The position numbers were made by a program, and so were the translations under genes. The notes under the pieces are model-generated. The model saw only the letters and a list, made by a program, of their open reading frames with translations, searched no databases and was not told where the DNA came from. Of a stretch of 56,804 bases of DNA, positions 1 through 7,329 are shown piece by piece; within the stretch, counting starts at the first letter, position 1, and every line of letters begins with the position of its first letter. This DNA comes from CAZAYY01 sp964489525 (GTDB lineage Bacteria > Chloroflexota > Anaerolineae > Anaerolineales > JABWBV01), in assembly GCA_964489525.1 (NCBI GenBank), contig CAZAYY010000026.1:1-56804 (forward strand), in the 5' to 3' direction.

Positions 1-55
1 CCAGGTTATTTCAAGTGCCCTGGAGCTATGGAATAATGCTAATGCCCCCACGGGG
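1..55. repeat. Left copy of element direct repeat (att-like)
   Basis: Identical to 7587-7641 over 55 bases; identity ends at base 55 (g here, a at 7642). Bases 43-55 match the 3' end of tRNA-Glu. This copy also encodes the last 18 codons of the serine recombinase on the minus strand. The repeat may extend left beyond the window. Confidence 0.9.
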
Positions 56-1581
56 GTTAATTTTGCATTCATAGCCAGGGCGTTAAGGGGGTATGTATAC
101 TGGATTCGGGCATAATTATAGCCCGCGTCCACACGGTGAATAAATCGGCCTAAGAAGGCTTTTACGGCTTGCAGGTCGTTTGCATCTTGGGCGCTGCTTA
201 ATTCGCTTCGCCATTTGTCCAGGATGGCTTCCAGGGCTTCTGGGCTTAGCTCGATACTTGCTGCAGATCGCCTGGCCTGGATCCGCTTCAGGTCAATAAC
301 CAGGCGGGCTTTTTCTGCCTGGCGCTGGGCAAGGCGATCTGAGACTTCTTGCCCTCCGTTTCGCTCTGCCAGGTCTAGCAGGTTTTGGATCGCCTTTTGT
401 ACCGCTGCCAGGTTCTTTTCCAGGCGGGCGGCTTCTTCGTGAAGCCCGTTCAGGTCGGCTAAAGCGCTTTTGGTTTCGTCCAGCAGCGCCGCGGCATACT
501 CCGGGGTTAAGACCCGGTCCAGGACCGCTTCCAGGGTGGCGGCTTCCAGGGCTTTGGCCTTGATCCTTCTTGCTGGGCAGATCTGCTTCCCGTGGTTGTG
601 TTTGCGCCCGCACCAGTAAAAATGCCAGGTCTTTACCTGGTCTTTGTTCAGTGCAGCCCCACAGTGAACACAGAAGGCCAGGCCCGAAAGAATCCCTTTG
701 CTGGCCAGGCGGCGGGCATGGTTTGGGCCTGCTCGGATCCTGGGGTTATAGGCCTGGATGTTTTGCACAGCTTCCCAGGTGGCCTGGTCAATGGCTGCGG
801 GGTGGTGGTCTGGTATTTCGAGATCACCCCAAACCCCAATCCCCAGGTAAGCCTTGTTTGAAAAAAAGTGCGCCCAGCAGTTTTTCCCCGTAAAAATCCG
901 GGTTCCGGTTGCGGCCCGGATTTCTCCGTAGGTTCTGCCATCGGCCCGCATTTGCCAGGCCAGCTTCACCATGTCCCAGGTTTCGGGATCCGCTTCCCAG
1001 CGGGCAGCCTTGCGGGGTTCACCATTGCGCTTATAACCCAGGATTTCTTCCTGCCCGCGTTTGTAGCCCCTGGGCGGTATGCCGAAAGAAAAGCCTTGCT
1101 TGAAAAGGGATTGCAAAGCCCGCTTAACGTCCCTGGATGTCTGGCGCCTTTTTTCTTCGTTGGCGATATCGATCAGGGTTTCCACCGCGCGCCCGTAAAT
1201 TCCTTCTGGGATCTGGTCGGTCATGCTGTGAATCACCAGGCCGCGCTTGCGCAGGGTGGCTTTGTAGTAGCTCGAATCGTCCAGGTCACGGGCAAAGCGG
1301 GCAAAGTTCCAAACCAGAAGCCCAGCGGGGCGGTATTCTGGGACGTTGGTCAAGTCCACCATTTCGAGAAAAGCATCTCTGCCCGCTGTGGTTCCTGCTG
1401 TCCTGGCCAGGTCTTCAAAGACCCTGCCCAGGGCCAGGGCGTACCGCTGGCAGTAGGCGATCACTTCGGCCCGCTGCTGGGCTGTGCTTTGTTCCTGGCC
1501 TTCTCCGCCTGAGTCGCGTAAATAAGCCCAAACCACAGATCCAGGGGGCAGCGCTGCGGGTGGTTGTAGATAATCTGGCAT
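1..1581 (-). CDS. Large serine recombinase (3' end runs off the window)
   Basis: The minus strand is open for 527 codons from the ATG at 1581 to base 1 with no stop. The resolvase domain starts with YLRDS, giving nucleophile Ser24, followed by a WNFARFARD segment near residues 91-99. A recombinase domain follows at about 150-290. A zinc ribbon uses Cys304, Cys307, Cys324 and Cys335, and a long coiled coil at about 370-440 completes the large serine integrase architecture. The start is coupled to the preceding small ORF, whose stop lies one base upstream. The last 18 codons lie inside the direct repeat. Joined to the other copy as in a circle, the frame meets TAG at 7586-7584 straight after the repeat. 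It probably catalyses integration, excision or circle resolution of the element. Confidence 0.93.
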   Translation of the reverse strand, partial: MPDYLQPPAALPPGSVVWAYLRDSGGEGQEQSTAQQRAEVIAYCQRYALALGRVFEDLARTAGTTAGRDAFLEMVDLTNVPEYRPAGLLVWNFARFARDLDDSSYYKATLRKRGLVIHSMTDQIPEGIYGRAVETLIDIANEEKRRQTSRDVKRALQSLFKQGFSFGIPPRGYKRGQEEILGYKRNGEPRKAARWEADPETWDMVKLAWQMRADGRTYGEIRAATGTRIFTGKNCWAHFFSNKAYLGIGVWGDLEIPDHHPAAIDQATWEAVQNIQAYNPRIRAGPNHARRLASKGILSGLAFCVHCGAALNKDQVKTWHFYWCGRKHNHGKQICPARRIKAKALEAATLEAVLDRVLTPEYAAALLDETKSALADLNGLHEEAARLEKNLAAVQKAIQNLLDLAERNGGQEVSDRLAQRQAEKARLVIDLKRIQARRSAASIELSPEALEAILDKWRSELSSAQDANDLQAVKAFLGRFIHRVDAGYNYARIQYTYPLNALAMNAKLTPVGALALFHSSRALEITW

Positions 1582-1582
1582 A

Positions 1583-1783
1583 TCAGTCCTTTCTTGGTGG
1601 GTTGGGGTTGGGAATGATTCGCCCGTCTTCCTGGAGCAGCTCCCCGGTCTGAAGCATGCGGCGCACCTGGGCAGCCAGCAGCAGCCCCAGTTGCCCCAGG
1701 GCGGCGGCCTGGGCGCTGGCCAGGTCGGGGTATTTATCTCCGCTGGTTTCTTCCAGCGTGAAGGCGGGCGGCGGGTTAATCAT
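1583..1783 (-). CDS. Small hypothetical protein upstream of the serine recombinase
   Basis: A 66-residue protein that I do not recognise. It has an Ala/Leu/Gln-rich helical centre (around ASAQAAALGQLGLLLAAQVR) between Pro-rich ends. It starts inside the end of the replication-initiator-like gene (8-bp overlap) and stops one base before the serine recombinase ATG, so the three genes look translationally coupled. The position suggests an accessory to recombination or replication, but nothing in the sequence proves this. Confidence 0.6.
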   Translation of the reverse strand: MINPPPAFTLEETSGDKYPDLASAQAAALGQLGLLLAAQVRRMLQTGELLQEDGRIIPNPNPPRKD

Positions 1784-2789
1784 GGTTCAGAATTAAAAAA
1801 TCCTTTGATGCGAAATTTCTTTTTAGGGCGTTTTGTAAATTTTCCCGGTTATAGTCACTTGGTAAGTTTTCTACTCGGATATAAACCATGTTGGAAAAGA
1901 ATTCACATTTTGCATTTTGTAAGGATTCCCAGTCAGGGTGATTATTTGCCCAGTAGTCAATGTGTTCTTGGATTTTCTCTTGTTCTGTCTTGGGTTGTGA
2001 AGGCGCATAAACCGGGGTTTGCTCGGTCTGGTCTTCTTCGTCCAGATCTTCTTCGTCCTCTGGGTATTCGTCCTCAGGCGGTTCTTGATTTATAAGCCCT
2101 GGGAAATGTCCAAGGATTTCTGGCTGGATGTATTGCTTCAGGGTGGAATCAAAATAAATCGTTTCAGGCAGTTGGCATTTTTCAAGCATTTTGATAAATA
2201 AGCCTTTTTTGCTTTTAGTAGCTTTTTTCTGGGCTTCTACCCAAAGACAAGCCAATTCTCTTAGAGAGTATTTTTGGGAATCAAAATCGAGTTCTTTACC
2301 CAAAATCATTTTCACAAAATCCCGTTTGTTTTTTTCGTCCTCGTCTTCATTCCCATGGGATGATGATGAGTTAATTAATTCTTCTTGATTTAATGGATTA
2401 TTTATGGGATATGGGATATGGGATATACCCCGCGGGGGCGCGGGGTTTCCCGCGGGGTTTGGCGCGGGGTTTGGTTGTTTCAAACCCCGCGGGGGCGCGG
2501 GGTTTGGCATGAGTTCATAGCAGGAAATAACTCGGTAAATATTCCCTTTACTGCCATTCCCAGGAATGGTTTTTAGGGTTTCAATGTGTCCTTTTTCTTC
2601 AAGGGTGTTAAGGACTCTCCAGATGGAATCTTCGGACATTCTTGCTTTTTTGGCAATTGCTTTAACTGTGATTTGAATAATTCCTTCTGGTGATACTCGC
2701 TCATTTGCCATAATAATCAATACAAGATGTTCCTCCTTAGTATGTTCATGGTATGAATCGATAATGATGTTTAGCCAATCGTTTGCCAT
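1776..2789 (-). CDS. Replication-initiator-like winged-helix protein
   Basis: A 337-residue protein. Residues about 36-92 form a winged helix-turn-helix (ITVKAIAKKARMSEDSIWRV, then a wing) like the N-terminus of phage and plasmid replication initiators. A Pro/Asn-rich linker at about 93-135 (PNPAPPRG-like units) is encoded by GC-rich repeated DNA. A very acidic stretch lies near 235-260. The final 60 residues form a separate small domain that could be a DnaA-N-like or partner-binding module; that is a guess. The start has a GAGG Shine-Dalgarno sequence. Direct repeats (2795-2810 and 2822-2836) lie just upstream and may be its operator. I infer a role in starting replication of the circular element. 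A simple transcriptional regulator is the alternative. Confidence 0.6.
   Translation of the reverse strand: MANDWLNIIIDSYHEHTKEEHLVLIIMANERVSPEGIIQITVKAIAKKARMSEDSIWRVLNTLEEKGHIETLKTIPGNGSKGNIYRVISCYELMPNPAPPRGLKQPNPAPNPAGNPAPPRGISHIPYPINNPLNQEELINSSSSHGNEDEDEKNKRDFVKMILGKELDFDSQKYSLRELACLWVEAQKKATKSKKGLFIKMLEKCQLPETIYFDSTLKQYIQPEILGHFPGLINQEPPEDEYPEDEEDLDEEDQTEQTPVYAPSQPKTEQEKIQEHIDYWANNHPDWESLQNAKCEFFSNMVYIRVENLPSDYNRENLQNALKRNFASKDFLILNHD
2405..2507. repeat. AT-rich stretch and GC-rich iteron-like repeats inside the rep-like gene
   Basis: Tandem atgggat units (2405-2426) with AT-rich DNA to their left abut four related gcggggttt units (about 2438-2448, 2449-2460, 2461-2471, 2495-2505). 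The 21-mer at 2428-2448 recurs at 2485-2505 and contains the palindrome CCCCGCGGGG. Iterons next to an AT-rich unwinding region inside a rep gene is a known origin layout. Here it is an inference. Confidence 0.45.
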
Positions 2790-2794
2790 ACTTG

Positions 2795-2836
2795 CCTCAA
2801 AAATGCTGTATAATCCCTTTACCTCAAAATGCTGTA
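2795..2836 (-). promoter_or_regulatory. Direct repeats upstream of the rep-like gene
   Basis: cctcaaaaatgctgta (2795-2810) and cctcaaaatgctgta (2822-2836) are near-identical and 27 bp apart. They lie just upstream of the rep-like ATG at 2789, and a TATAC-like -10 lies between them on the minus strand. A plausible operator or promoter; candidate regulators are the neighbouring ribbon-helix-helix protein or the Rep protein itself. Confidence 0.35.
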
Positions 2837-2889
2837 GGTACGTTTGGGCGCTTCGGTTATTGGCCTGGGGCGCTCAAATGGTTTAAGGG

Positions 2890-3096
2890 TCATGGTTTCG
2901 GTTCCTGGGTCTGGTCTTCCACCCGTGCGGGTTCCTGGCCAGGGCGGGGCAGCTCGTCCAGTTCCTGAAGCTTTTGCCGAATTAGATAAATCGCCTGGGC
3001 GCGCATATCGCGGTATTCGCGGTTTGCAAGCCTGGCCAGGGCGCTGGCTTCGGCTTCTGGTAGTGATAAATGCAAGCGGTAAAATCTTGGTTCCAT
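2890..3096 (-). CDS. Ribbon-helix-helix (CopG/Arc-like) small DNA-binding protein
   Basis: A 68-residue protein. An N-terminal beta strand (FYRLHLSLP) followed by two helices (residues about 12-45, with AIYLIRQKLQ in the second) matches the ribbon-helix-helix fold of plasmid copy-control and antitoxin regulators. The tail is Pro/Gln-rich and charged. The ATG at 3096 has a GAGGT Shine-Dalgarno sequence. It lies directly upstream of the rep-like gene and probably represses it or controls copy number. No partner toxin gene is adjacent. Confidence 0.6.
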   Translation of the reverse strand: MEPRFYRLHLSLPEAEASALARLANREYRDMRAQAIYLIRQKLQELDELPRPGQEPARVEDQTQEPKP

Positions 3097-3115
3097 GTTC
3101 TTACCTCACAAACAA

Positions 3116-3139
3116 AAAGACCGGTTATTACCGGTCTTT
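3116..3139 (-). terminator. Rho-independent terminator
   Basis: The stem AAAGACCGGT (3116-3125) / ACCGGTCTTT (3130-3139) has loop TATT and is followed on the minus strand by a T-rich run. It ends transcription of the 3177-3596 gene before the ribbon-helix-helix gene. Confidence 0.75.
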
Positions 3140-3176
3140 ATAATCTGGCCTTATTTTTTCAGGGATGCCAAAACTT

Positions 3177-3596
3177 CTACTTGCGAGTTTTGGCAGTTAA
3201 TCTGTGAATCCGCCTGTAAAAATTATCTCGCTCTGATTTCAGGATGGTTAAGTTTTCTTGTATATCTTTGGGTAATCCTGGTTTGATTAATTCATCAAAA
3301 GCCTGTCTCTTGGTCCTGCCTTCTTCCTGGATCAGGCGTAAGGCTTCAAGGTCTTGCTCGTTTGGGTTGCGGCCTCCGGGGTGCAGGGGTGGGTATATTC
3401 GTTTGCCCCCTGGGTGGCTTCCGTGTGGGTGGAATTTTATCCCCGTGGGCAAACCAGGCAGGCGATAAACAGTAAACAATTTGTTTTTTATTACCTGGCT
3501 TTCAAAGCGCCCCCAGTTATCAAATAGCCTGGTTACAATGCCCCCACAAACAAAACCTAAAGAGAATACTAAAGCATATAAAAACTTGTTTGCCAT
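3177..3596 (-). CDS. Membrane-anchored hypothetical protein
   Basis: A 139-residue protein that I do not recognise. It begins with one hydrophobic segment (residues about 5-24, FLYALVFSLGFVCGGIVTRL). A basic, Gly/Pro/His-rich middle follows (about 50-78), then a charged helical C-terminus (80-139). The likely topology is a single N-terminal anchor with a cytoplasmic tail. An AAGGGTG Shine-Dalgarno sequence precedes the ATG. It is flanked by hairpin terminators on both sides, so it is probably a one-gene transcript of the element. A role in exclusion or membrane association is possible but not shown. Confidence 0.6.
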   Translation of the reverse strand: MANKFLYALVFSLGFVCGGIVTRLFDNWGRFESQVIKNKLFTVYRLPGLPTGIKFHPHGSHPGGKRIYPPLHPGGRNPNEQDLEALRLIQEEGRTKRQAFDELIKPGLPKDIQENLTILKSERDNFYRRIHRLTAKTRK

Positions 3597-3661
3597 AATT
3601 CACCCTTACCCATTTGCAAGGGTGGTATACTGCCCTTGCCGTAGAAAATTATTTTTTGCCC

Positions 3662-3692
3662 AGGCCCGCTTGTGGTTCAGACAAGCGGGCCT
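3662..3692 (-). terminator. Hairpin terminator downstream of the MerR-like gene
   Basis: A perfect 12-bp stem (3662-3673 with 3681-3692) and 7-nt loop sits just after the stop of the 3699-4214 gene. No clean T-run follows directly, so the call rests on stem strength and position. Confidence 0.55.
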
Positions 3693-3698
3693 AAACTT

Positions 3699-4214
3699 TT
3701 ATCTTCCAAACCATCCAGTGCTTTGGCCCTTGTTGGCTTTCTTCAGGGCGGCGATCTCTTGCTTCAGTTCCAGGATTTCTTCGAAAAGCTTCTGGGTCTG
3801 GGTATCGCGCTGGTTGATCTTGTTAACCAGGTGGTTCATGTTTTCCTGGCGGCGCATGACTTGATTGTTAATTGCGTTCGCTCTCTCGAATAGCTTTACC
3901 GCGTGGGCGGTTTGCTCTCGGATCTGGTCTGCAATTTTCAGGGCTTCTTCCAGGTCAAAGGCGCTTTTGTAGGGCGGTTCCCATTCACCGCGTAGGGCGG
4001 CCAGGATATTTTCCCTGGTGCGGCGTTCGTTATTCAGGCGGCGGATCAAGACAATTTTTTCGATGTCGGCATGGGTGAAGCGGCGCCCGCGCTTGGGCAG
4101 GGTCGCCGCCTGGGAAAAAAATTCCCTGTATTCGCTCACATAACGGTTTAGGGTCGCGTAAGGTATGCGGGTTAATCCGCTGGTTTCTCCGGTCGTAAAA
4201 GTGTCTTTGCTCAT
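3699..4214 (-). CDS. MerR-like helix-turn-helix coiled-coil protein
   Basis: The ATG at 4214 (171 residues) was chosen because a GAGGTG Shine-Dalgarno sequence lies just upstream; the longer frame runs into the tandem repeats. The N-terminus is a MerR-type helix-turn-helix (RIPYATLNRYVSEYREFF, then FTHADIEKIVLIRRLN). A long coiled coil covers about 95-160. A DNA-binding head plus coiled-coil tail is seen in KfrA-like plasmid regulators and some partition proteins. Its gene lies immediately downstream of three 97-bp tandem repeats, which could be its binding array. I infer a segregation or copy-control role. Confidence 0.6.
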   Translation of the reverse strand: MSKDTFTTGETSGLTRIPYATLNRYVSEYREFFSQAATLPKRGRRFTHADIEKIVLIRRLNNERRTRENILAALRGEWEPPYKSAFDLEEALKIADQIREQTAHAVKLFERANAINNQVMRRQENMNHLVNKINQRDTQTQKLFEEILELKQEIAALKKANKGQSTGWFGR

Positions 4215-4279
4215 ATTCACCTCGGAATTAGTATAGCATGCTCTAGGCTTCGCCATGCGTGGGGCGTGTGACGTGTGAC

Positions 4280-4550
4280 AGAAGATCCCAAAACAGATAG
4301 TACAGTTTTTTGCCAAAATTCTGTAAATTCTGGGTGGGTAGACTGTTCGCCGTGCGTGACCCGTGTCCCGTGTCCCAGAAGATCCCAAAACAGATAGTAC
4401 AGTTTTTTACCAAAATTCTGTAAATTCTGGGTGGGTAGTCTGTTCGCCGTGCGTGCAGCGTGCAGCGTGCGGCAGAAGATCGCGAAACAGATAGTACAGT
4501 TTTTTGCCAAAATTCCGTAAATCCTCGGTGGCTAGTCTGTTCGCCGTGTT
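4280..4550. repeat. 97-bp tandem repeats, nearly three copies
   Basis: Units start at 4280, 4377 and 4474 with exact 97-bp spacing. About 77 bp of each is nearly identical, including agaagatc, aacagatagtacagtttttt, the paired aaattctg motifs and gtctgttcgccgtg. The remaining 20 bp differ between copies. The array occupies the gap upstream of the MerR-like coiled-coil gene. The regular spacing suggests a protein-binding array (centromere-like or iterons). It contains no convincing gene. Confidence 0.85.
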
Positions 4551-4622
4551 GTGTGTTTTGCGTGTTGCGTGTTGCGTATCGCGAAGTTAATAGATCCCCG
4601 TTTTCTATCCGTTCACAAAACG

Positions 4623-4874
4623 CTAAATTTTGAGCTGCAAAGTTTCTGCGGGCGGCGTGTTGGGGGTGTCCTCGTTTAGGGTTCCCAGAAAGAGAAGATA
4701 ACAAAAAGGTGAACATGCAGAAATAAAATATCTGGTTTGGGTTTCCGGATTGAAAGCGAGTTCATAACGTTTCTTGGTGGGGCGTTTGCAATAAACACAG
4801 CCTGTAGGTTCTGGATCGTTTTTCGCTCTCAGTTTTTCGATCTGCTGTTTGAGGGTCAAAGGTTGGGTTTGCAT
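4623..4874 (-). CDS. Small putative zinc-binding protein
   Basis: An 83-residue protein with two cysteine pairs, CVYC (26-29) and CSPFC (54-58), separated by about 25 residues. This spacing suits one zinc-binding site, with a basic N-terminal helix ahead of it. I do not recognise the family. It starts 18 bp after the tyrosine recombinase stop on the same strand, so it is probably co-transcribed with it. A DNA-binding accessory role is possible. Confidence 0.5.
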   Translation of the reverse strand: MQTQPLTLKQQIEKLRAKNDPEPTGCVYCKRPTKKRYELAFNPETQTRYFISACSPFCYLLFLGTLNEDTPNTPPAETLQLKI

Positions 4875-4892
4875 TTTTTTTGTCCTTCGGGG

Positions 4893-5837
4893 TTATAAGC
4901 CCCAGTTTGTTACTACGCTGGCTTTGGCGTGGTTTCGCTCGATGTCGATCTGGGCAATAGCCAGGTATCGCTTGACCATGTCCAGCGTACTATGTCCTAA
5001 AATTTTCTGCAAGGTAAACGAATCGCCCCCATTGCGTAAAAATTCAATTGCGAAAGTATGACGGAACCGGTGGGGATGTACTTCTGGTATTCCAGCTCGC
5101 TGCCCCAGGCGGGCACAGATCAGGCGCAGGGCGTCACGGTTCAAAGGGTTTCCTTTGGCAGACATAAAGACCAGGCTGTCTTTATCGCTGGGATTCACAC
5201 CGCGGCAGGCCAGGTAAGACCATAAAACTTCATGAGTTCGGGCAGAAAGCCCTACCAGGCGCTGCTTGCTGCCCTTGCCCCAAACCGTGACCAGGTGTAC
5301 CCCGCGCTGCCCCAGGCGAATATCTTTAACCCGGATTGAACACAGTTCAGAAGCCCGCAGGCCTGTATCCAAAAGGGTTAGGATGATCGCCTGGTTTCTC
5401 AGGGCGCCTTCGGGTTTAAGGGTGTAGGGTGTAGATAAGTTCTTGCGCGTGTAGGGTCTGGACAAACCCACAAGCCCCAGCAGCGTTTTGATCTCGGTTT
5501 CGGTAAAGGGGATGATCTCGTTTTGTTCAGGGCGGGGCGGTTTGATCCTGCGCAAAATGTGAATATCGGTCAGGCCCTTTTCCTGGGTGGCCCATGTCCA
5601 CAGGGAAGACAGATCCGAAAAGTACCGCAGAAGGCTGGCATTTGTAAGTTGGGTTTGGGCAGCCATAAAAGCCCGGATGTCTTCGGTTTGGATCTCGGTA
5701 AAATTCGGGTCGTTGGGTTGGAAGTGCTGCAGCAGGCGGCCCAGCGTGATTTTATAAAGCGCTATGGTGTTTTCGCTAAGGCGCTCTACGTCCTGCTTGG
5801 TTTGGATAAATTCGCTTATTGCCGTAGAAAGAAACAT
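4893..5837 (-). CDS. Tyrosine recombinase / integrase (XerC/D-like)
   Basis: A 314-residue protein. The N-terminal SAM-like core-binding domain covers about 1-85 and the catalytic domain about 108-300. The full catalytic set is visible: Arg161 (TGLRASEL), Lys188 (WGKGSK), His256 and Arg259 (HRFRHTF), His282 (LGHS) and Tyr291 (KRYLA). A GAGGTG Shine-Dalgarno sequence supports the ATG at 5837. Enzymes of this family commonly integrate at tRNA 3' ends and leave repeats of tens of bp, which matches this element's boundaries better than the serine enzyme does. The gene lies mid-element rather than next to the repeat, so it could instead resolve circular dimers. Confidence 0.93.
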   Translation of the reverse strand: MFLSTAISEFIQTKQDVERLSENTIALYKITLGRLLQHFQPNDPNFTEIQTEDIRAFMAAQTQLTNASLLRYFSDLSSLWTWATQEKGLTDIHILRRIKPPRPEQNEIIPFTETEIKTLLGLVGLSRPYTRKNLSTPYTLKPEGALRNQAIILTLLDTGLRASELCSIRVKDIRLGQRGVHLVTVWGKGSKQRLVGLSARTHEVLWSYLACRGVNPSDKDSLVFMSAKGNPLNRDALRLICARLGQRAGIPEVHPHRFRHTFAIEFLRNGGDSFTLQKILGHSTLDMVKRYLAIAQIDIERNHAKASVVTNWGL

Positions 5838-5849
5838 TTTTCACCTCGA

Positions 5850-6116
5850 TTACAGGCCCTGGGGCCTGGGCTTTTTGTGGCTTTTGGGTTTGGGTGGGTT
5901 CCAGGTGGCGCTGTCAGAATCCCAATAAAAGCCTTTCTTTTCCAGGAAAGTATAAAGGCGCTGGCGCGGCATGCGTTCGGCTTCCAGGCTGTATGTCACC
6001 AGGTGGTATACCAGGGGTAAATCTCCGCACTTGAACACTGCATAAGCCCGGATCGCTGCCCTGGCCTTCTGGGTCAAGGGTTCACGGGGTAGGGGTTGAA
6101 TAATCTTCTTGTTCAC
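5850..6116 (-). CDS. Hypothetical basic protein upstream of the tyrosine recombinase
   Basis: I take the GTG at 6116 (88 residues) as the start because a GGTGA lies just upstream and the upstream gene stops five bases before. An ATG at 6188 would give 112 residues but overlaps that gene by 68 bp and lacks a ribosome-binding site. The protein has a helical core (TQKARAAIRAYAV, then VYHLVTYSLE) and a basic Pro/Lys-rich tail. I do not recognise the family. Its position 12 bp before the recombinase suggests co-expression. Confidence 0.5.
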   Translation of the reverse strand: MNKKIIQPLPREPLTQKARAAIRAYAVFKCGDLPLVYHLVTYSLEAERMPRQRLYTFLEKKGFYWDSDSATWNPPKPKSHKKPRPQGL

Positions 6117-6120
6117 GATT

Positions 6121-6327
6121 TCACCATCGGGAAGGGTCGCTGGGATCGCTGCCGTGGGTGTCGGCCAGGCTGCGGGCCAGTGCATCAAAAAATTCTTGTT
6201 CTGATAAATCTTTATCGCTTAGTTCAATGTTTTGCAATTCATCAGGTAAGCAGAAAAAATCGATAATGACCAGGTTGTTTGATTTAAGCATTTCTTCCAC
6301 TTGCTCACTTGTTAGTTTGGGGTTCAT
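6121..6327 (-). CDS. Small acidic hypothetical protein
   Basis: The ATG at 6327 (68 residues) has an AAAGGA ribosome-binding site; a longer frame to 6411 lacks support. The protein is acidic and helical (LTSEQVEEMLKSNNLVIIDFF, then LSDKDLSEQEFFDALARSL). I do not recognise it. It heads the run 6327-4623 (this gene, a hypothetical, the tyrosine recombinase, the zinc protein), which reads as one operon. Confidence 0.5.
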   Translation of the reverse strand: MNPKLTSEQVEEMLKSNNLVIIDFFCLPDELQNIELSDKDLSEQEFFDALARSLADTHGSDPSDPSRW

Positions 6328-6423
6328 GGTTTGTCCTTTCTGCCCTGCCCTACCGGGCCAGGGTGTGTAAAAATGGGGTTTTTGTGGGGGTTTGCATGCA
6401 TGCACATGCATACAGGCGGTTTT

Positions 6424-7005
6424 TTATTCTGCCAGCTTGCGAAAGATCGCCCTGCCAGCGGGGGTTAATTCTGCTCCCTGGTTGGGTTGGTTGTTGATCC
6501 AGCGCAGTAAACCCCGGTCGATCAGATCGGCCCGTAGGCGCTCGAATTCTGCACGGGTGAAAATTCCAGCGCTGCCCGTCCAGCTCGAAACGGCCAGGCC
6601 GCGCCCGTTCAGTACTCCCAGGGCCAGGGCTTTGAGCTGTTCCGGGGTTCCTGCCAGGTCAATAAACTTGACCCTTCGCCCGTGGTCTTCGGTCAGTTCC
6701 ACCCGCAGCGGGGCGATCTGGGGCAGCGCGGGCAGCGGGGTTTCAGGTTCCACCGGTGGGATTTCGGGCGGCCCGTATAGGGCGAATTCGCGGGCGGCCT
6801 GCCAGCGGTTCTGGGATCCAAACCAGGCCAGGCAAGAAGACCCTGCCCCAATGGCCAGGGCAGCGCCCCAGGTGAATTCCTGCCCTGCCCAGGTGAAAGC
6901 GCCCCAGGCAGTTAGGCCCATAAGCCCACCACTTACCGCGGATTGAGCCAGGGGGATAACTACCGCGCTTTTCATGCTCTCAATATGCTGTAAAGTATCG
7001 GTCAT
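6424..7005 (-). CDS. Membrane protein with C-terminal winged-helix-like domain
   Basis: The ATG at 7005 (193 residues) has GAGGTG at the right distance; the upstream extension is low-complexity and unlikely. Two hydrophobic segments lie near residues 14-30 and 36-58. A Pro-rich linker covers about 75-95. The C-terminal 80 residues (around FTRAEFERLRADLIDRGLL and ELTPAGRAIFRKLAE) look like a winged helix. Such membrane-tethered DNA-binding proteins occur on mobile elements, but I cannot name a family. A long leader with a palindromic operator lies upstream. Confidence 0.6.
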   Translation of the reverse strand: MTDTLQHIESMKSAVVIPLAQSAVSGGLMGLTAWGAFTWAGQEFTWGAALAIGAGSSCLAWFGSQNRWQAAREFALYGPPEIPPVEPETPLPALPQIAPLRVELTEDHGRRVKFIDLAGTPEQLKALALGVLNGRGLAVSSWTGSAGIFTRAEFERLRADLIDRGLLRWINNQPNQGAELTPAGRAIFRKLAE

Positions 7006-7258
7006 AATTTCACCTCTTGGAAAAAAAGAAAAAAACCTGCCCGGTTCCTCAGTTGGCCTTGCTTCTTGTCGGGTTCGCACCGCTGGGGGCAGGGTATGAA
7101 GTTGTAAAGGTTCTAAGGTTGAAAAAATCCGGTCATTTTTGCGTTTTGTGGCAAAAAAGGTTATATACGTCAAAAAACAACATTCGAAATAAATTAGGCG
7201 GCTATTTGCGTTTTTATGGTTCGCTCGTTTCTGGATAGGTGGAAAAAAGCCTATCAAG

Positions 7259-7277
7259 TTATAACGTGCCGTTATAA
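7259..7277 (-). promoter_or_regulatory. Palindromic operator-like site in the leader upstream of the 7005 gene
   Basis: TTATAACG-TGC-CGTTATAA is a perfect palindrome with TATAAC-type -10 sequences inside it. A second inverted repeat, GATAGG...CCTATC, lies at 7233-7254. It lies between the excisionase gene and the membrane protein gene and is probably a regulated promoter of the element. Confidence 0.45.
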
Positions 7278-7297
7278 TACGATAGGTTATCACCAAA

Positions 7298-7329
7298 AAA
7301 AAGACCCGTCAAGGTGAACGGGTCTTTTT
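7298..7329 (-). terminator. Rho-independent terminator of the excisionase gene
   Basis: The stem AAAAAGACCCGT (7298-7309) / ACGGGTCTTTTT (7318-7329) has an 8-nt loop and its own T-run on the minus strand. It overlaps the excisionase stop codon. Confidence 0.8.

Noticed and set aside
868..1512. Long plus-strand frame in the first 1.6 kb
   Set aside because: It is the shadow of the serine recombinase, whose minus-strand frame has catalytic motifs and zinc-ribbon cysteines.
4217..4716. Minus-strand frames across the 97-bp repeats
   Set aside because: They are translations of the tandem repeat (the same IYRIL/KNCTICF words recur) and lack ribosome-binding sites.
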